From the NCBI GenBank assembly GCA_029244935.1, contig JAQWQF010000026.1:1-57396 (forward strand): a stretch of 57,396 nt of DNA, read 5' to 3'. This DNA comes from Methylophilaceae bacterium. Its GTDB lineage: Bacteria; Pseudomonadota; Gammaproteobacteria; Burkholderiales; Methylophilaceae. Positions 37,267 through 46,773 of the stretch are shown piece by piece; within the stretch, counting starts at the first letter, position 1; each line of letters opens with the position of its first letter. The notes beneath the pieces were generated by a model. The model was given only the letters and a program-made list of their open reading frames with translations, was not told the origin of the DNA and did no database searches. The translations under genes and the position numbers were made by a program.

Positions 37267-38436
37267 ATGCCGCTTAATATTCAAGCCCTTCCACCGCTTT
37301 CAATTTACGTACATATTCCCTGGTGTATCCATAAATGTCCTTATTGTGATTTTAATTCACATGAGTTTAAAGGACAAAATATTAAGAATAATGAAATGGC
37401 TTATACCCAGTCATTAATAAAACAAATAGACAGTAATCAATTTGATAGTTCTCGTCCTATCCAATCTATCTTTTTTGGTGGTGGGACCCCTAGTTTATTT
37501 AACCCCCAATCTTTTAAAAAAATAATTTATGCCATTAAACAAAAATTTACTCTGTCCGAATACTGTGAGATTACTATCGAAGCAAATCCAGGAACAGTAG
37601 ATAAAGAATATTTTTATGGTTACCGTGAAATTGGGATTAATCGAATATCTTTAGGTATACAAAGCTTTAATGATAAGCACCTTAAAAAACTTGAGCGAAT
37701 TCATAATCAAAAAGAAGCATATGATGCAGCCACATTAGCAATTAAATTATTTGATAATGTAAACATTGATCTAATGTTTGCTCTCCCAAATCAAACATTG
37801 TCTGAGCTTAATGAAGATATTGAAGAAGCGATAAATCTTCACTCCTCCCACCTTTCCTACTACCACTTAACCTTAGAACCAAATACTTATTTTTATAATC
37901 ATCCACCACCCCTCCCTAATCAAGACGAGAGTGCTGAGTTTTCTGATCTTATTAAGTCCAAACTCATGGAGGCTAAATTTAAACACTACGAAACCTCTGC
38001 CTATGCTAAGCAGGAGAATGAATGTAATCACAACTTAAATTATTGGAAGTTTGGTGATTATCTAGGAATTGGCGCTGGCGCCCATAGCAAGATAACTAGC
38101 AACTTTAATATCACTCGATTCAGTACTTATAAAAACCCAAAACAATATATTCAAGAAGTTAATAATAATAGTTATATCCAAGAAGAACATCTGATCAATA
38201 ATAATGACATCCCTTTTGAGTTCATGATGAATGCATTAAGACTAAACGATGGATTTATAATAGATTTATTTGAACAAAGAACAGGGTTATCGCTTAACTC
38301 TATAAATAGTGAAATTAAATTATGCCTAGAAAAAGGTTTACTTGAGTTAAATAATGGTAGGATTAAACCGACCATGCTAGGACAAAATTTTCTCAATGAT
38401 CTTTTACAAATTTTTTTAAGGAATGATAAACCATGA
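37267..38436 (+). CDS. hemW: HemW-type radical SAM haem chaperone
   Basis: The 389-residue protein has the radical SAM cluster C20-x3-C24-x2-C27 in P-W-C-I-H-K-C-P-Y-C-D-F-N-S-H, the G-G-G-T-P-S motif (near 74-79) and the HemN-like C-terminal domain. The C-D-F-N-S-H form and the lack of an N-terminal extension distinguish HemW from the coproporphyrinogen oxidase HemN. HemW is believed to insert haem into respiratory enzymes. I choose ATG 37267, with AGGA just upstream, over TTG 37255. The next gene overlaps by four bases. Confidence 0.93.
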   Translation: MPLNIQALPPLSIYVHIPWCIHKCPYCDFNSHEFKGQNIKNNEMAYTQSLIKQIDSNQFDSSRPIQSIFFGGGTPSLFNPQSFKKIIYAIKQKFTLSEYCEITIEANPGTVDKEYFYGYREIGINRISLGIQSFNDKHLKKLERIHNQKEAYDAATLAIKLFDNVNIDLMFALPNQTLSELNEDIEEAINLHSSHLSYYHLTLEPNTYFYNHPPPLPNQDESAEFSDLIKSKLMEAKFKHYETSAYAKQENECNHNLNYWKFGDYLGIGAGAHSKITSNFNITRFSTYKNPKQYIQEVNNNSYIQEEHLINNNDIPFEFMMNALRLNDGFIIDLFEQRTGLSLNSINSEIKLCLEKGLLELNNGRIKPTMLGQNFLNDLLQIFLRNDKP

Positions 38437-38837
38437 AACTCAATAAAATTATTGATGACTATGTTGTTTCTGATCAAATCCAAACGGAAGACATAACAAT
38501 CATTAAAAATAAAGGATTCAAAACTATTTTTTGTAATCGGCCTGACAATGAGGAAGCCAACCAAATAACAGTTAAAAGTATTCATGACCAAGCTGATAAA
38601 GATGGTTTAGATTTTATTCATCAACCAGTCGTTGGCGGTCAAATTACTCAACAAGATATTGATCTTTTTAAAGATCATTATGCCGCAGCTAAAAAACCAA
38701 TTTTTGCTTATTGCCGAAGCGGTACAAGATCAAGTATGTTGTGGGCACTATCAGAGTCCACTGAAAGACCAATAGATGAAATCTTAAATTTAACAAATGC
38801 TGCTGGATACAACTTAAGCAATTTATTTAATAAATAG
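38433..38837 (+). CDS. DUF442 / beta-lactamase hydrolase-like phosphatase domain protein
   Basis: The 134-residue protein matches the stand-alone domain called TIGR01244 or DUF442: T-I-F-C-N-R-P-D-N-E (about 31-40) and the phosphatase-like P-loop Y-C-R-S-G-T-R-S (93-100) with Cys94 and Arg100. The domain occurs alone, or fused to the sulfur dioxygenase-like BLH protein where it helps sulfide detoxification. Here it is alone and overlaps the hemW stop by four bases. A persulfide- or phosphate-handling role is likely, the substrate unknown. It abuts argH tail to tail. Confidence 0.88.
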   Translation: MKLNKIIDDYVVSDQIQTEDITIIKNKGFKTIFCNRPDNEEANQITVKSIHDQADKDGLDFIHQPVVGGQITQQDIDLFKDHYAAAKKPIFAYCRSGTRSSMLWALSESTERPIDEILNLTNAAGYNLSNLFNK

Positions 38838-40220
38838 TTATACTAATTTCTCGTGTGCTCTCTTAAGTGCGGCCTTGACTGCCCCAAATGCAGTGCCACC
38901 AAAATGATTTCTAGATTGCACAGAGCCTTTTAACGTCAAGCATTTAAAGACAGATTGATCGATAGAGGTGCTAAATTTTTGTAGTACCTTTAAATCTAAT
39001 TCAGATAGATCACAGCCCTGAGTAATCGCATATTTAACTGCCTTAGCAACAACACCATGAGCCTCTCTAAAGGGCATACCTTTTTTGACTAAATAGTCAG
39101 CCAAATCCGTAGCTGTTGAATACCCCTTAAAAGCTGCAGCCTCCATCGACTCTTTAGACACCTTGAGGCCTGCTACCATTTCTGCAAATATATTAAGCGT
39201 ATCAGAAATAGTATCTGCAACATCAAAGACTGGCTCTTTATCTTCCTGATTATCTTTGTTATAAGCTAATGGCTGTGATTTCATTAAAGTTAATAAGGAG
39301 ACTAAATGTCCATTAACTCTAGCAACCTTACCTCTTACTAGCTCGGGAACGTCTGGATTCTTTTTTTGAGGCATAATGCTGGATCCAGTACAAAAACCAT
39401 CTGAAATCTCGATAAATCCAAAAAATGGACTTGACCACATAATTAACTCTTCCGACCATCTCGATAAATGTGTCATCAATAAAGACGCATCGAAATTAAA
39501 TTCAATTAGAAAATCTCTATCAGATACAGCATCAATAGAATTTGCCATCACTGCATCGAACTTTAACAACTTTGCTACATACTTTCTATCAATTGGATAT
39601 GAAGTTCCAGCTAATGCGGCTGCGCCTAACGGTAAAACATTTATTCTTTTATATGACTCTTGAAATCTTGCCTTATCACGCTCTAGCATTTCAAAATATG
39701 CTAACAAGTGGTGAGCAAAACTTATTGGTTGAGCAATTTGAAGGTGAGTTAAGCCTGGCATAATCGTTGTAATATGCTGATCTGCTAAAGTTAATATGGC
39801 TCTTTGAAGTGCCTCTATCTGAGTGATACTTTTGTCTACTACCTCTCTTAGATACAACCTCATATCGGTTGTAACCTGATCATTTCTTGATCTACCTGTA
39901 TGGAGTTTTTTACCTGGAGCACCGACAATATCAGTTAATCTTTTTTCAATATTAAGATGAACATCTTCCAAATCTATTGACCATTTAAATTTACCAGACT
40001 GAATTTCTTTTTTAATTTGATTCAATCCTTTAGTAATTGATTTCAAATCAGCAGCAGTAATAATTTTCTGTTTATTTAGCATTCCTGCATGGGCAAGCGA
40101 ACCCTCAATATCATACATCGCGAGTCTCTGATCAAAAGCGACAGAAGCATTAAATCTTTTGACAATTTCACTTGTCGGCTCCGAGAACCTTTCTGACCAT
40201 TTTTTTGTATTTTTTTTCAT
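38838..40220 (-). CDS. argH: argininosuccinate lyase
   Basis: The 460-residue protein has the fumarase-superfamily signature [12 protein letters not shown] (about 277-288), [10 protein letters not shown] (about 103-112), and the catalytic T-H-L-Q (about 157-160). It makes arginine and fumarate from argininosuccinate, the last step of arginine synthesis. It stands alone on the minus strand between rightward genes, divergent from hemC. Confidence 0.98.
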   Translation of the reverse strand: MKKNTKKWSERFSEPTSEIVKRFNASVAFDQRLAMYDIEGSLAHAGMLNKQKIITAADLKSITKGLNQIKKEIQSGKFKWSIDLEDVHLNIEKRLTDIVGAPGKKLHTGRSRNDQVTTDMRLYLREVVDKSITQIEALQRAILTLADQHITTIMPGLTHLQIAQPISFAHHLLAYFEMLERDKARFQESYKRINVLPLGAAALAGTSYPIDRKYVAKLLKFDAVMANSIDAVSDRDFLIEFNFDASLLMTHLSRWSEELIMWSSPFFGFIEISDGFCTGSSIMPQKKNPDVPELVRGKVARVNGHLVSLLTLMKSQPLAYNKDNQEDKEPVFDVADTISDTLNIFAEMVAGLKVSKESMEAAAFKGYSTATDLADYLVKKGMPFREAHGVVAKAVKYAITQGCDLSELDLKVLQKFSTSIDQSVFKCLTLKGSVQSRNHFGGTAFGAVKAALKRAHEKLV

Positions 40221-40313
40221 TTATAATTTTATTGTTATTTTCTAAATTATATCTGAAAACTTAGCTTCAGTTGGTTAATGTCAATATTAGGTCTGTGCTA
40301 AAATTAATTTCAT

Positions 40314-41228
40314 ATGATAAAAACCCTCACTATTGCTTCTAGAGAAAGCCCTTTAGCCATGTGGCAGGCTGAATATATTAAAAAAAGTATTCAAGCACTT
40401 CATCCATTAATTAATATAAATATTAAGGGTTTCAAAACACAAGGCGATATTCTTCTAGATCAGTCCTTAGCTACTATTGGAGGAAAGGGTCTTTTTATAA
40501 AAGAACTAGAACATGCTCTTATAGATAATAAAGCAGATTTAGCCGTACATTCTATGAAGGATCTTCCTATGGATATTCCAAAAGGATTTAAACTTGCAGT
40601 AATCACTGAAAGAGGAGACCCCAGAGATGCTTTTATCTCAAATCAATATGATTCTCTTGAAGCACTTCCTTCCGGAGGTATTATTGGTACATCTAGTCTT
40701 AGACGGCAGAGTCAAATTCAAGCAAAATTTCCAAAACTTAAAATATTACCCTTAAGGGGAAATCTACAAACAAGGCTCAAAAAATTAGATGACAAAAATT
40801 ATGATGCTATTATTTTAGCTGCAGCAGGATTAATACGTATGGGTTTAAAAAATCGAATTAAACTTTACATTGATCCCACTTTAAGTATCCCCGCAGTAGG
40901 TCAAGGAGCTCTAGGTATTGAAATTCTTGAAAACAATACTGAACTCCTTAAATTAATATCACCTTTAAATAATGACATAACAGCACGATGTGTTTTAGCA
41001 GAGCGAACCGTCAGTAGATCATTAGCTGGAAGCTGTACAGTTCCTCTTGGAGCGCATGCAACTATAAAGAACAATAAAATTTATATGCATGGATTTGTAG
41101 CAACACCAGATGGTAGCCACATAATCTTCTCTAAAACAGATGGTCCCTCAGATAACCCTGAAATTGTAGGCAAAAAATTGAGTCGGCTCCTAATTGCGCA
41201 GGGTGCTAAAAAAATTCTTGGCCTATGA
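40314..41228 (+). CDS. hemC: porphobilinogen deaminase (hydroxymethylbilane synthase)
   Basis: The 304-residue protein has I-A-S-R-E-S-P-L-A-M-W-Q-A (7-19), K-D-L-P (about 83-86), G-T-S-S-L-R-R (about 126-132), and the cofactor cysteine in L-A-G-S-C-T-V-P-L-G (about 238-247) that carries dipyrromethane. It links four porphobilinogens into hydroxymethylbilane for haem and cobamide synthesis. hemD follows, closing the tetrapyrrole ring. Confidence 0.98.
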   Translation: MIKTLTIASRESPLAMWQAEYIKKSIQALHPLININIKGFKTQGDILLDQSLATIGGKGLFIKELEHALIDNKADLAVHSMKDLPMDIPKGFKLAVITERGDPRDAFISNQYDSLEALPSGGIIGTSSLRRQSQIQAKFPKLKILPLRGNLQTRLKKLDDKNYDAIILAAAGLIRMGLKNRIKLYIDPTLSIPAVGQGALGIEILENNTELLKLISPLNNDITARCVLAERTVSRSLAGSCTVPLGAHATIKNNKIYMHGFVATPDGSHIIFSKTDGPSDNPEIVGKKLSRLLIAQGAKKILGL

Positions 41229-41247
41229 TGGAATTAGGAAAAATGCT

Positions 41248-41988
41248 TTGACAGCACTTATTTTAACCAGGCCTGTGCACCAGAATGTAGAACTTATTAA
41301 TTATTTTAAAGATTCTGAAGTTACTACAATTAATTATCCTTTTATAAAAATTCAGCCACTTAGGGATTATGTCCTTTTTGATTCCATTATTCATCAACTT
41401 GCTACCTATCAATATCTAATTTTTATTAGTACGAACTCAGTAAAAATGTTTATTGATCGTATGGATCTACTCTCCTTAAAATTACCCGAAGATATTATCT
41501 TAGCTAGCATTGGAAATGCTACTCAAGAAGCCCTTCAAGAAAAGTATCAACGAGAAGTCTATTACCCAGATAACATTTTTGATTCTGAGCACTTACTCAA
41601 TCATTCAGTTTTTAATAATGTTCAATCAAAAAAAGCTCTTATTATTCGGGGAGAGGGAGGTCGAGAAACCTTAAAGCAGGGACTGGAGAATAAAGGAGCA
41701 ATAGTTACTTATGGAGAATGCTACAAAAGAAAATTTTTACCTATTCATTTTAAAGAGATAAAAAAAATTACTGGAAATTTTAGAAATTCTATCTTTTTAA
41801 TTACAAGTAATGAGAGTGCCAAACATTTTATTTCAGAAGTCAAAAATGAAGATAAAAGCTGGCTTATAAAATGTGATTTAATCGTAAATCACGAAAAAAT
41901 TAAAAAAAGGCTAATAACATTTTTCGGCAACGTTATAGTTCTACCTGAGATTAATCCTAAAAATATTAAACTAGCTATTAAGAAGTAG
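41248..41988 (+). CDS. hemD: uroporphyrinogen-III synthase
   Basis: The protein begins T-A-L-I-L-T-R-P, as HemD does, and contains L-I-I-R-G-E-G-G-R-E-T-L (about 130-141) and Y-G-E-C-Y-K-R, with T-S-N-E-S-A-K later. There is no ATG in frame near the beginning. I choose TTG 41248 because AGGA lies eight bases upstream; the longer frame from TTG 41194 would overlap hemC and add residues foreign to the family. It converts hydroxymethylbilane to uroporphyrinogen III. It overlaps the convergent reductase gene by 11 bases. Confidence 0.88.
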   Translation: MTALILTRPVHQNVELINYFKDSEVTTINYPFIKIQPLRDYVLFDSIIHQLATYQYLIFISTNSVKMFIDRMDLLSLKLPEDIILASIGNATQEALQEKYQREVYYPDNIFDSEHLLNHSVFNNVQSKKALIIRGEGGRETLKQGLENKGAIVTYGECYKRKFLPIHFKEIKKITGNFRNSIFLITSNESAKHFISEVKNEDKSWLIKCDLIVNHEKIKKRLITFFGNVIVLPEINPKNIKLAIKK

Positions 41989-43000
41989 GCTTTACTGGAG
42001 AAAAACTAAATGCATCGGCATAAAACTCATTCTCAGGCAGAGACTTCTTTTTAGTAAACTCTTTAAATGCCGTTTCAACTAAAATTGGAGCGCCACAACA
42101 ATAAACTTGAACATCACTCAATGTTTGAAAGTCTTCCATAACTGCGGAATGCACCAATCCCCGGCGAATAATTTTATTGTCGTCTTCGTTTGGGTCTGAA
42201 AAAATAGGAATGTACTTTATATTGGAATACTTTTTTTTCCATAACTCACAAATCTCATGCATATACAAATCCTCTTCAGCTTTTACTCCCTGATATAAAA
42301 ATATTGACCTCGTATTATTTGATTCAATCATATCCTCAATTACTGACTTAATGGGGGCAAAGCCTGTCCCCCCTGAAACAAAAATCATTGGCTTGTCACT
42401 TTGACGTAAATAAAATTGTCCTAGTGGTGCCTCAATACGGTGGATAGTCTTCTCTTGCATTTCATTAAAGACAAAATGAGTAAATTTTCCCCCTTCAATT
42501 AATCTCATATGTAATTCAATTAGGGGGTCAGATGGCCGACTAGCAATTGAAAAGGCTCGTCGACTTCCATCTTTCATTATAAACTCTAAATATTGTCCAG
42601 CTTGAAAATCTAAAGCCTCCTTCCCAGGCAATTTAAGTATCATCTTCATCACATCGTGGTTTAATTTTTCTAACTTTTCAATTCGGACTGGGGTTATTAT
42701 TGGATTTCTTAGTCCATCATCAACAGAGGGTCGAGTCTCAATCTCAAGATCTTCGGTAGCCAATGCTTTGCAACATAAAGTCCATCCCTCAGAAAGCTCT
42801 GAATTATTTAACGCTGACTCTTGGTATCCTTCAAGAAAAACGTTACCTGAAATAATTTTTGATTTACACGAGCCACAACTGCCATTTTGACACCCATAGG
42901 GAATTGTAATCCCTGCACGAATAGCTGCCTCTAATATAGTCTCACTAGGTTTAGCATCAAAAACTTCTCCTGATGGAGATAACAGAATTTTATAACCCAT
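41978..43000 (-). CDS. 2Fe-2S/FAD NAD(P)H reductase (AscD-like)
   Basis: The 340-residue protein joins a plant-type ferredoxin domain (1-90; cysteines 37, 42, 45 and 76) to a ferredoxin-NADP reductase module with R-A-F-S-I-A-S-R-P (about 147-155, FAD), S-G-G-T-G-F-A-P-I (about 209-217, NAD) and Y-C-C-G-A-P (about 303-308). It is usually annotated as CDP-6-deoxy-delta-3,4-glucoseen reductase, but in Betaproteobacteria it is isolated from sugar genes. It more likely supplies electrons to an oxygenase or the quinone pathway. fxsA lies one base upstream. Confidence 0.85.
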   Translation of the reverse strand: MGYKILLSPSGEVFDAKPSETILEAAIRAGITIPYGCQNGSCGSCKSKIISGNVFLEGYQESALNNSELSEGWTLCCKALATEDLEIETRPSVDDGLRNPIITPVRIEKLEKLNHDVMKMILKLPGKEALDFQAGQYLEFIMKDGSRRAFSIASRPSDPLIELHMRLIEGGKFTHFVFNEMQEKTIHRIEAPLGQFYLRQSDKPMIFVSGGTGFAPIKSVIEDMIESNNTRSIFLYQGVKAEEDLYMHEICELWKKKYSNIKYIPIFSDPNEDDNKIIRRGLVHSAVMEDFQTLSDVQVYCCGAPILVETAFKEFTKKKSLPENEFYADAFSFSPVKPTS

Positions 43001-43426
43001 TTATTTGTCTTCTTCTTCTCGTCGATATTCACCTTCAATCACATCACCTTTATTAGGCTCTGAAGTATTTTCTTGATTTTCTGAAAAAGGTGAAGCACCT
43101 TTGTTTATTGAATTTTGAATAGGTATCATCAAAAGAATAAATCCAAATAGATCGGTAATAACACCAGGAAATAAAAATAATACACCTGCCAATAAGTTCT
43201 TTGCACTTCCTAATAACACGCCAAATAAATTACCGCCCTGGGTCATCATAGTCATAATTCTTGTAAGGACTAATGTTTTTTCATCCTGTATTAATTGCCA
43301 GCCTAAAATTCCCATAATCACGATATAAAGAAAAAACCACCAGCCATAAATACCGCCTAATTTGAAAAGGCCCCAAATCTCAAAAAATGGTAGGGAAATT
43401 AATAAAAGTATAAAAATTAAGCGCAT
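43001..43426 (-). CDS. fxsA: FxsA family membrane protein
   Basis: The 141-residue protein has the FxsA pattern: an N-terminal hydrophobic helix with E-I-W-G-L-F-K-L-G, G-W-W-F-F-L-Y-I-V, a central amphipathic region, and L-L-A-G-V-L-F-L-F-P-G-V-I-T-D-L-F-G (about 84-101), followed by an acidic tail. E. coli FxsA relieves phage T7 exclusion by PifA, and the general role is unknown. It sits one base before the reductase gene on the same strand. Confidence 0.92.
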   Translation of the reverse strand: MRLIFILLLISLPFFEIWGLFKLGGIYGWWFFLYIVIMGILGWQLIQDEKTLVLTRIMTMMTQGGNLFGVLLGSAKNLLAGVLFLFPGVITDLFGFILLMIPIQNSINKGASPFSENQENTSEPNKGDVIEGEYRREEEDK

Positions 43427-43547
43427 GTTTTAATAAATTATGAAATCCCATGATAATCGTAGATAATAATTACACTTGTATAGAGTCATTGAACTCAATT
43501 TAGTTTAATTAATCACAAACATTATAAACCGTAAATACCTAATAAAA

Positions 43548-45251
43548 ATGCAAAGACCTCTAATTACATATTTTATATTTTTATTCATTCTTCTAAGCTT
43601 AACTGCTAGAGCAGAGAGTCCATTTTTTGATAAGGTTGATAATTTTCTTTCTGCAGACGAAGCATTTCAATTAGGAGATATCAAAAAAGATTCCTTAGGC
43701 AATCTAAAAGTTAATATAATTATTGCAGACGGTCATTATCTTTATAAATCAAAAACTAGAATTCGTAATCTACCTTTAGAAGGCTACAAATTAATACTCC
43801 CTAAGGGAAAACTAAAAGTCGATGAATATTTTGGAGAGCAAGAAGTTTTTTATGAGTCAGCCAATTTAGAAATAAAGGTAAGCGATCGTGCCTCAAAAGA
43901 AAATATTGAATTAGAAATTCAAGGATGTAGCGAAAAAGGTCTTTGCTATCCTCCTGTTATTAGAAATATTAATTATGCTTCTTCTCAACCAATATTAAAT
44001 ATATCTGAGTCTGAAAATATTTCGGAAGGCCTAACAAATAAAAATTTTATTCTTTCTTTATTAGGATTTTTTGTTTCTGGGTTACTTTTGTCATTAACGC
44101 CTTGTGTTTTACCTATGTTACCTATTCTGTCCGGGATCATTATTTCATCTAATGTTAATAGTGCAAAAAAACTCACGCTTGTTTATGTATTAGGTGTATG
44201 TATAACCTATACCTTCCTTGGAATTGTTGCAGGCATAACAGGCAACCTTTTATCTAGTAGTTTACAAAATACTAACTTTATTGTTATCAGTAGCTTTCTT
44301 TTTGTTCTATTAGCCGCCTCCATGTTTGATTTTTTTCAATTTTCCCTTCCAAAATCTATCAGTCATTCGCTTAACCAATTTAGCCAAAAAATTAAGGGAG
44401 GAAATCTATTTGGAGTTTTTCTTCTTGGGCTCATTTCTTCACTCATTTTAAGTCCTTGTGTTGCTCCACCGCTTGCAGGAGCTATTCTATATATTGGGCA
44501 ATCAGAAAACATTATCTTAGGAGGAGCCTCACTATTCTTTATGGGTTTAGGCATGAGTGCCTCATTAATTTTCGTTGGATTCTCAACACATGCTGTGCTT
44601 CCAAAGCCAGGTCCATGGATGAATAATATTAAGCAAACTATGGCTTATATCTTGCTAGCAATGGCAATGTATATTGCTAGGCCATTAATGGATGACAGTA
44701 TATTTTTTAGTAGTCTACTTTTACTACTTTTAATTTGGTTCATTGGTCTTGCGCGAAACAGATTAGTAATACTCAGAGAAAAATTAGGCCTCTTAATTAT
44801 TTTAGTTTTTTTAGTAACAGGTACTTATCTTACCAAACAAATAATTCATGAAATAAATCCAGATAAACAATCTATACAAAAGGTAACCTTCATTAATATT
44901 AATTCTATAAAAGACTTAAACACTCAACTTAATGTAGCTAAAGACTCCCTTGTTTTACTCGATTTTTATGCAGATTGGTGTGTAGCCTGTCTTGAATATG
45001 AAAAGCATACATTTAGTGATCCAAACGTAAGATCCCTTATGAACAAGTTCGTCTTACTCAAGGCAGATGTAACAAAAAATAATGAGGCTTATCAATTACT
45101 ACTGAAAAAATTTAATCTATATGGTCCCCCCGGAATTATTTTCTTTATCAACCAAAAAGAACAAAAGCAATATCAAATTGTAGGATTTAAGAACGCAAAT
45201 GAGTTTAGTAAAATACTAGAGGCTTTAATAAATGAAGACCGCATTAAGTAA
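43548..45251 (+). CDS. dsbD: thiol:disulfide interchange protein DsbD
   Basis: The 567-residue protein has a signal peptide (1-22), the N-terminal periplasmic domain with its cysteine pair (C127, C133), a membrane core with the paired cysteines in L-T-P-C-V-L-P (C187) and S-P-C-V-A-P-P, and a C-terminal thioredoxin domain with D-W-C-V-A-C. It moves electrons from cytoplasmic thioredoxin to periplasmic thiol proteins, needed for cytochrome c maturation. The following TlpA-like gene overlaps by 20 bases and is a probable partner. Confidence 0.97.
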   Translation: MQRPLITYFIFLFILLSLTARAESPFFDKVDNFLSADEAFQLGDIKKDSLGNLKVNIIIADGHYLYKSKTRIRNLPLEGYKLILPKGKLKVDEYFGEQEVFYESANLEIKVSDRASKENIELEIQGCSEKGLCYPPVIRNINYASSQPILNISESENISEGLTNKNFILSLLGFFVSGLLLSLTPCVLPMLPILSGIIISSNVNSAKKLTLVYVLGVCITYTFLGIVAGITGNLLSSSLQNTNFIVISSFLFVLLAASMFDFFQFSLPKSISHSLNQFSQKIKGGNLFGVFLLGLISSLILSPCVAPPLAGAILYIGQSENIILGGASLFFMGLGMSASLIFVGFSTHAVLPKPGPWMNNIKQTMAYILLAMAMYIARPLMDDSIFFSSLLLLLLIWFIGLARNRLVILREKLGLLIILVFLVTGTYLTKQIIHEINPDKQSIQKVTFININSIKDLNTQLNVAKDSLVLLDFYADWCVACLEYEKHTFSDPNVRSLMNKFVLLKADVTKNNEAYQLLLKKFNLYGPPGIIFFINQKEQKQYQIVGFKNANEFSKILEALINEDRIK

Positions 45252-45744
45252 AATTATATTTTTTATATGTATTGGCGCTCTTTGTCTTCTATTAGGGGTT
45301 ATATATCAGCAAGAAGTTAATTTACCAACAAAAAATTCTCCGTCAATCTACAGTGAGGTCCTTATTGATATTGAAGGTAACAAAGTTCAGCTAAGTCAAT
45401 TTAAAGGTAAATGGCTTGTTTTAAACTTCTGGGCAACTTGGTGTGAGCCCTGCCGAGAAGAAATACCAGAACTTAATCAATTTGCCAAAGACAATACAGA
45501 TATTACTCTTATAGGAATTGCAGTTGATGACATGGAGGCAACGAAAAATTTCCAAAAGGATACGCCTATTAAATATTTATCACTGATCTCTAATATGGAC
45601 GGTGTGAGATTATCGCAGTCACTTGGAAATATTAAAGGTGTATTGCCTTTTACTGTCGTCATTGATTCTTCAGGAAATACCGTTAGGTCTTTTTATGGTA
45701 AAGTAGTAATTAATGAATTAAATCAAGCAGTAACGCCTCAATAA
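45232..45744 (+). CDS. TlpA/ResA-like membrane-anchored thioredoxin
   Basis: The 170-residue protein has an N-terminal membrane anchor (about 8-24) and a periplasmic thioredoxin domain with W-C-E-P-C (C71, C74), the TlpA/ResA form, and a late G-V-L-P-F-T-V-V (cis-proline). It would reduce haem-binding cysteines of apocytochrome c or a similar target, and it receives electrons from DsbD, whose gene it overlaps. The exact client is unknown. Confidence 0.93.
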   Translation: MKTALSKIIFFICIGALCLLLGVIYQQEVNLPTKNSPSIYSEVLIDIEGNKVQLSQFKGKWLVLNFWATWCEPCREEIPELNQFAKDNTDITLIGIAVDDMEATKNFQKDTPIKYLSLISNMDGVRLSQSLGNIKGVLPFTVVIDSSGNTVRSFYGKVVINELNQAVTPQ

Positions 45745-45806
45745 TTTTCTTAAATACACTTAAAAGACCTTAAAAGTAATTAACTTGTAGACAAATTGAG
45801 CTAATT

Positions 45807-45835
45807 TCGTCAAAATAGCTGTTCGTCCATATAAT
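45807..45835 (+). promoter_or_regulatory. aroQ-accBC promoter
   Basis: TCGTCA (45807-45812) and perfect TATAAT (45830-45835) at 17 bases. The transcript start would be near 45842, so the leader before the aroQ ATG (45849) is only about seven bases. Confidence 0.5.
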
Positions 45836-45848
45836 TGAGAGCCTTAAG

Positions 45849-46280
45849 ATGAAAGTAAAAAATCTTACTGTAATTCATGGTCCTAATTTAAATTTACTTG
45901 GTAAGCGTGAACCACAACATTATGGTTCTGCTTCTCTTGAAGAAATTAATAGTCGACTTTCTAGTGAGGCTGAGCATGCTAGTGTCTCTATTGAAATTTA
46001 TCAGAGCAATAGTGAATCTGATATTGTAAGCAAAATACAAGACTTAAAATCTGATTTTATTATAATTAATCCTGCAGCTTTTACTCATAGCTCTGTATCA
46101 ATTAGAGATGCGCTCTCAGCTATGAAGATTCCTTTTATTGAAGTTCACTTATCAAACGTTTTTGCGAGAGAGACTTTTAGAAAAGAATCTTTTTTCTCTG
46201 ATCTTGCTGTGGGAGTAATTAGTGGTCTTGGAGCAGAAGGCTATATAGCTGCATTTAAATATGCAGTCAATGTAAAGTAA
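45849..46280 (+). CDS. aroQ: 3-dehydroquinate dehydratase, type II
   Basis: The 143-residue protein has the full type II pattern: [12 protein letters not shown] (9-20), the catalytic tyrosine in H-Y-G-S (about 23-26), [11 protein letters not shown] (about 75-85), and [10 protein letters not shown] (about 100-109). It dehydrates dehydroquinate in the shikimate pathway. It precedes accB-accC, a neighbourhood common in Proteobacteria. Confidence 0.98.
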   Translation: MKVKNLTVIHGPNLNLLGKREPQHYGSASLEEINSRLSSEAEHASVSIEIYQSNSESDIVSKIQDLKSDFIIINPAAFTHSSVSIRDALSAMKIPFIEVHLSNVFARETFRKESFFSDLAVGVISGLGAEGYIAAFKYAVNVK

Positions 46281-46302
46281 CCAAATTTTAACGAGGTGTA
46301 GT

Positions 46303-46764
46303 ATGGATTTAAGAAAATTAAAAAAATTAATAGATTTAGTAGAAGAATCAGGAATTGCAGAGCTTGAACTTACTGAGGGGGAAGAAAAAGTAAGGATTTG
46401 TCGGCACTCAAACAACCTACCTCAACCCCAAACTCAGACATATCAAGCTGCTGCTCCAACTCTATCTTTACCAGCTAGCGAGCCTAATACAACACCAACA
46501 ATAATGGAAGAAAAACCAGCAGACCCAATAGGTCATGCAGTAACCTCTCCTATGGTTGGAAGTTTTTATCGTGCATCATCACCAGATGCATCAGCTTTTG
46601 TTGATATTGGTTCAGTTGTAAAAAAAGGTGACACACTTTGCATCATTGAGGCCATGAAACTATTAAATGAAATTGAAAGTGATGCAGACGGCGTAATTAA
46701 AGAAATTCTTGTTGAAAACGGTCAGCCAGTTGAATTTGGTGAAACCCTATTTGTGATCGGTTAA
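46303..46764 (+). CDS. accB: biotin carboxyl carrier protein of acetyl-CoA carboxylase
   Basis: The 153-residue protein has an N-terminal domain (1-40), a Pro/Ala/Thr-rich linker (about 45-75) and a biotinyl domain with the biotinylated lysine in I-E-A-M-K-L-L-N-E (about 117-125). GAGGTG precedes the ATG. It carries CO2 as carboxybiotin for malonyl-CoA synthesis, working with AccC encoded nine bases downstream. Confidence 0.98.
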   Translation: MDLRKLKKLIDLVEESGIAELELTEGEEKVRICRHSNNLPQPQTQTYQAAAPTLSLPASEPNTTPTIMEEKPADPIGHAVTSPMVGSFYRASSPDASAFVDIGSVVKKGDTLCIIEAMKLLNEIESDADGVIKEILVENGQPVEFGETLFVIG

Positions 46765-46773
46765 AAATAACTT

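Noticed and set aside
41194-41247. HemD start at TTG 41194 inside hemC
   Set aside because: It adds residues absent from the family; TTG 41248 has AGGA at good spacing and matches the conserved HemD start.
43450-43475. GATAAT repeats in the fxsA/dsbD gap as a Fur box
   Set aside because: The two GATAAT units are spaced by four bases instead of the array spacing and the inverted half is poor.
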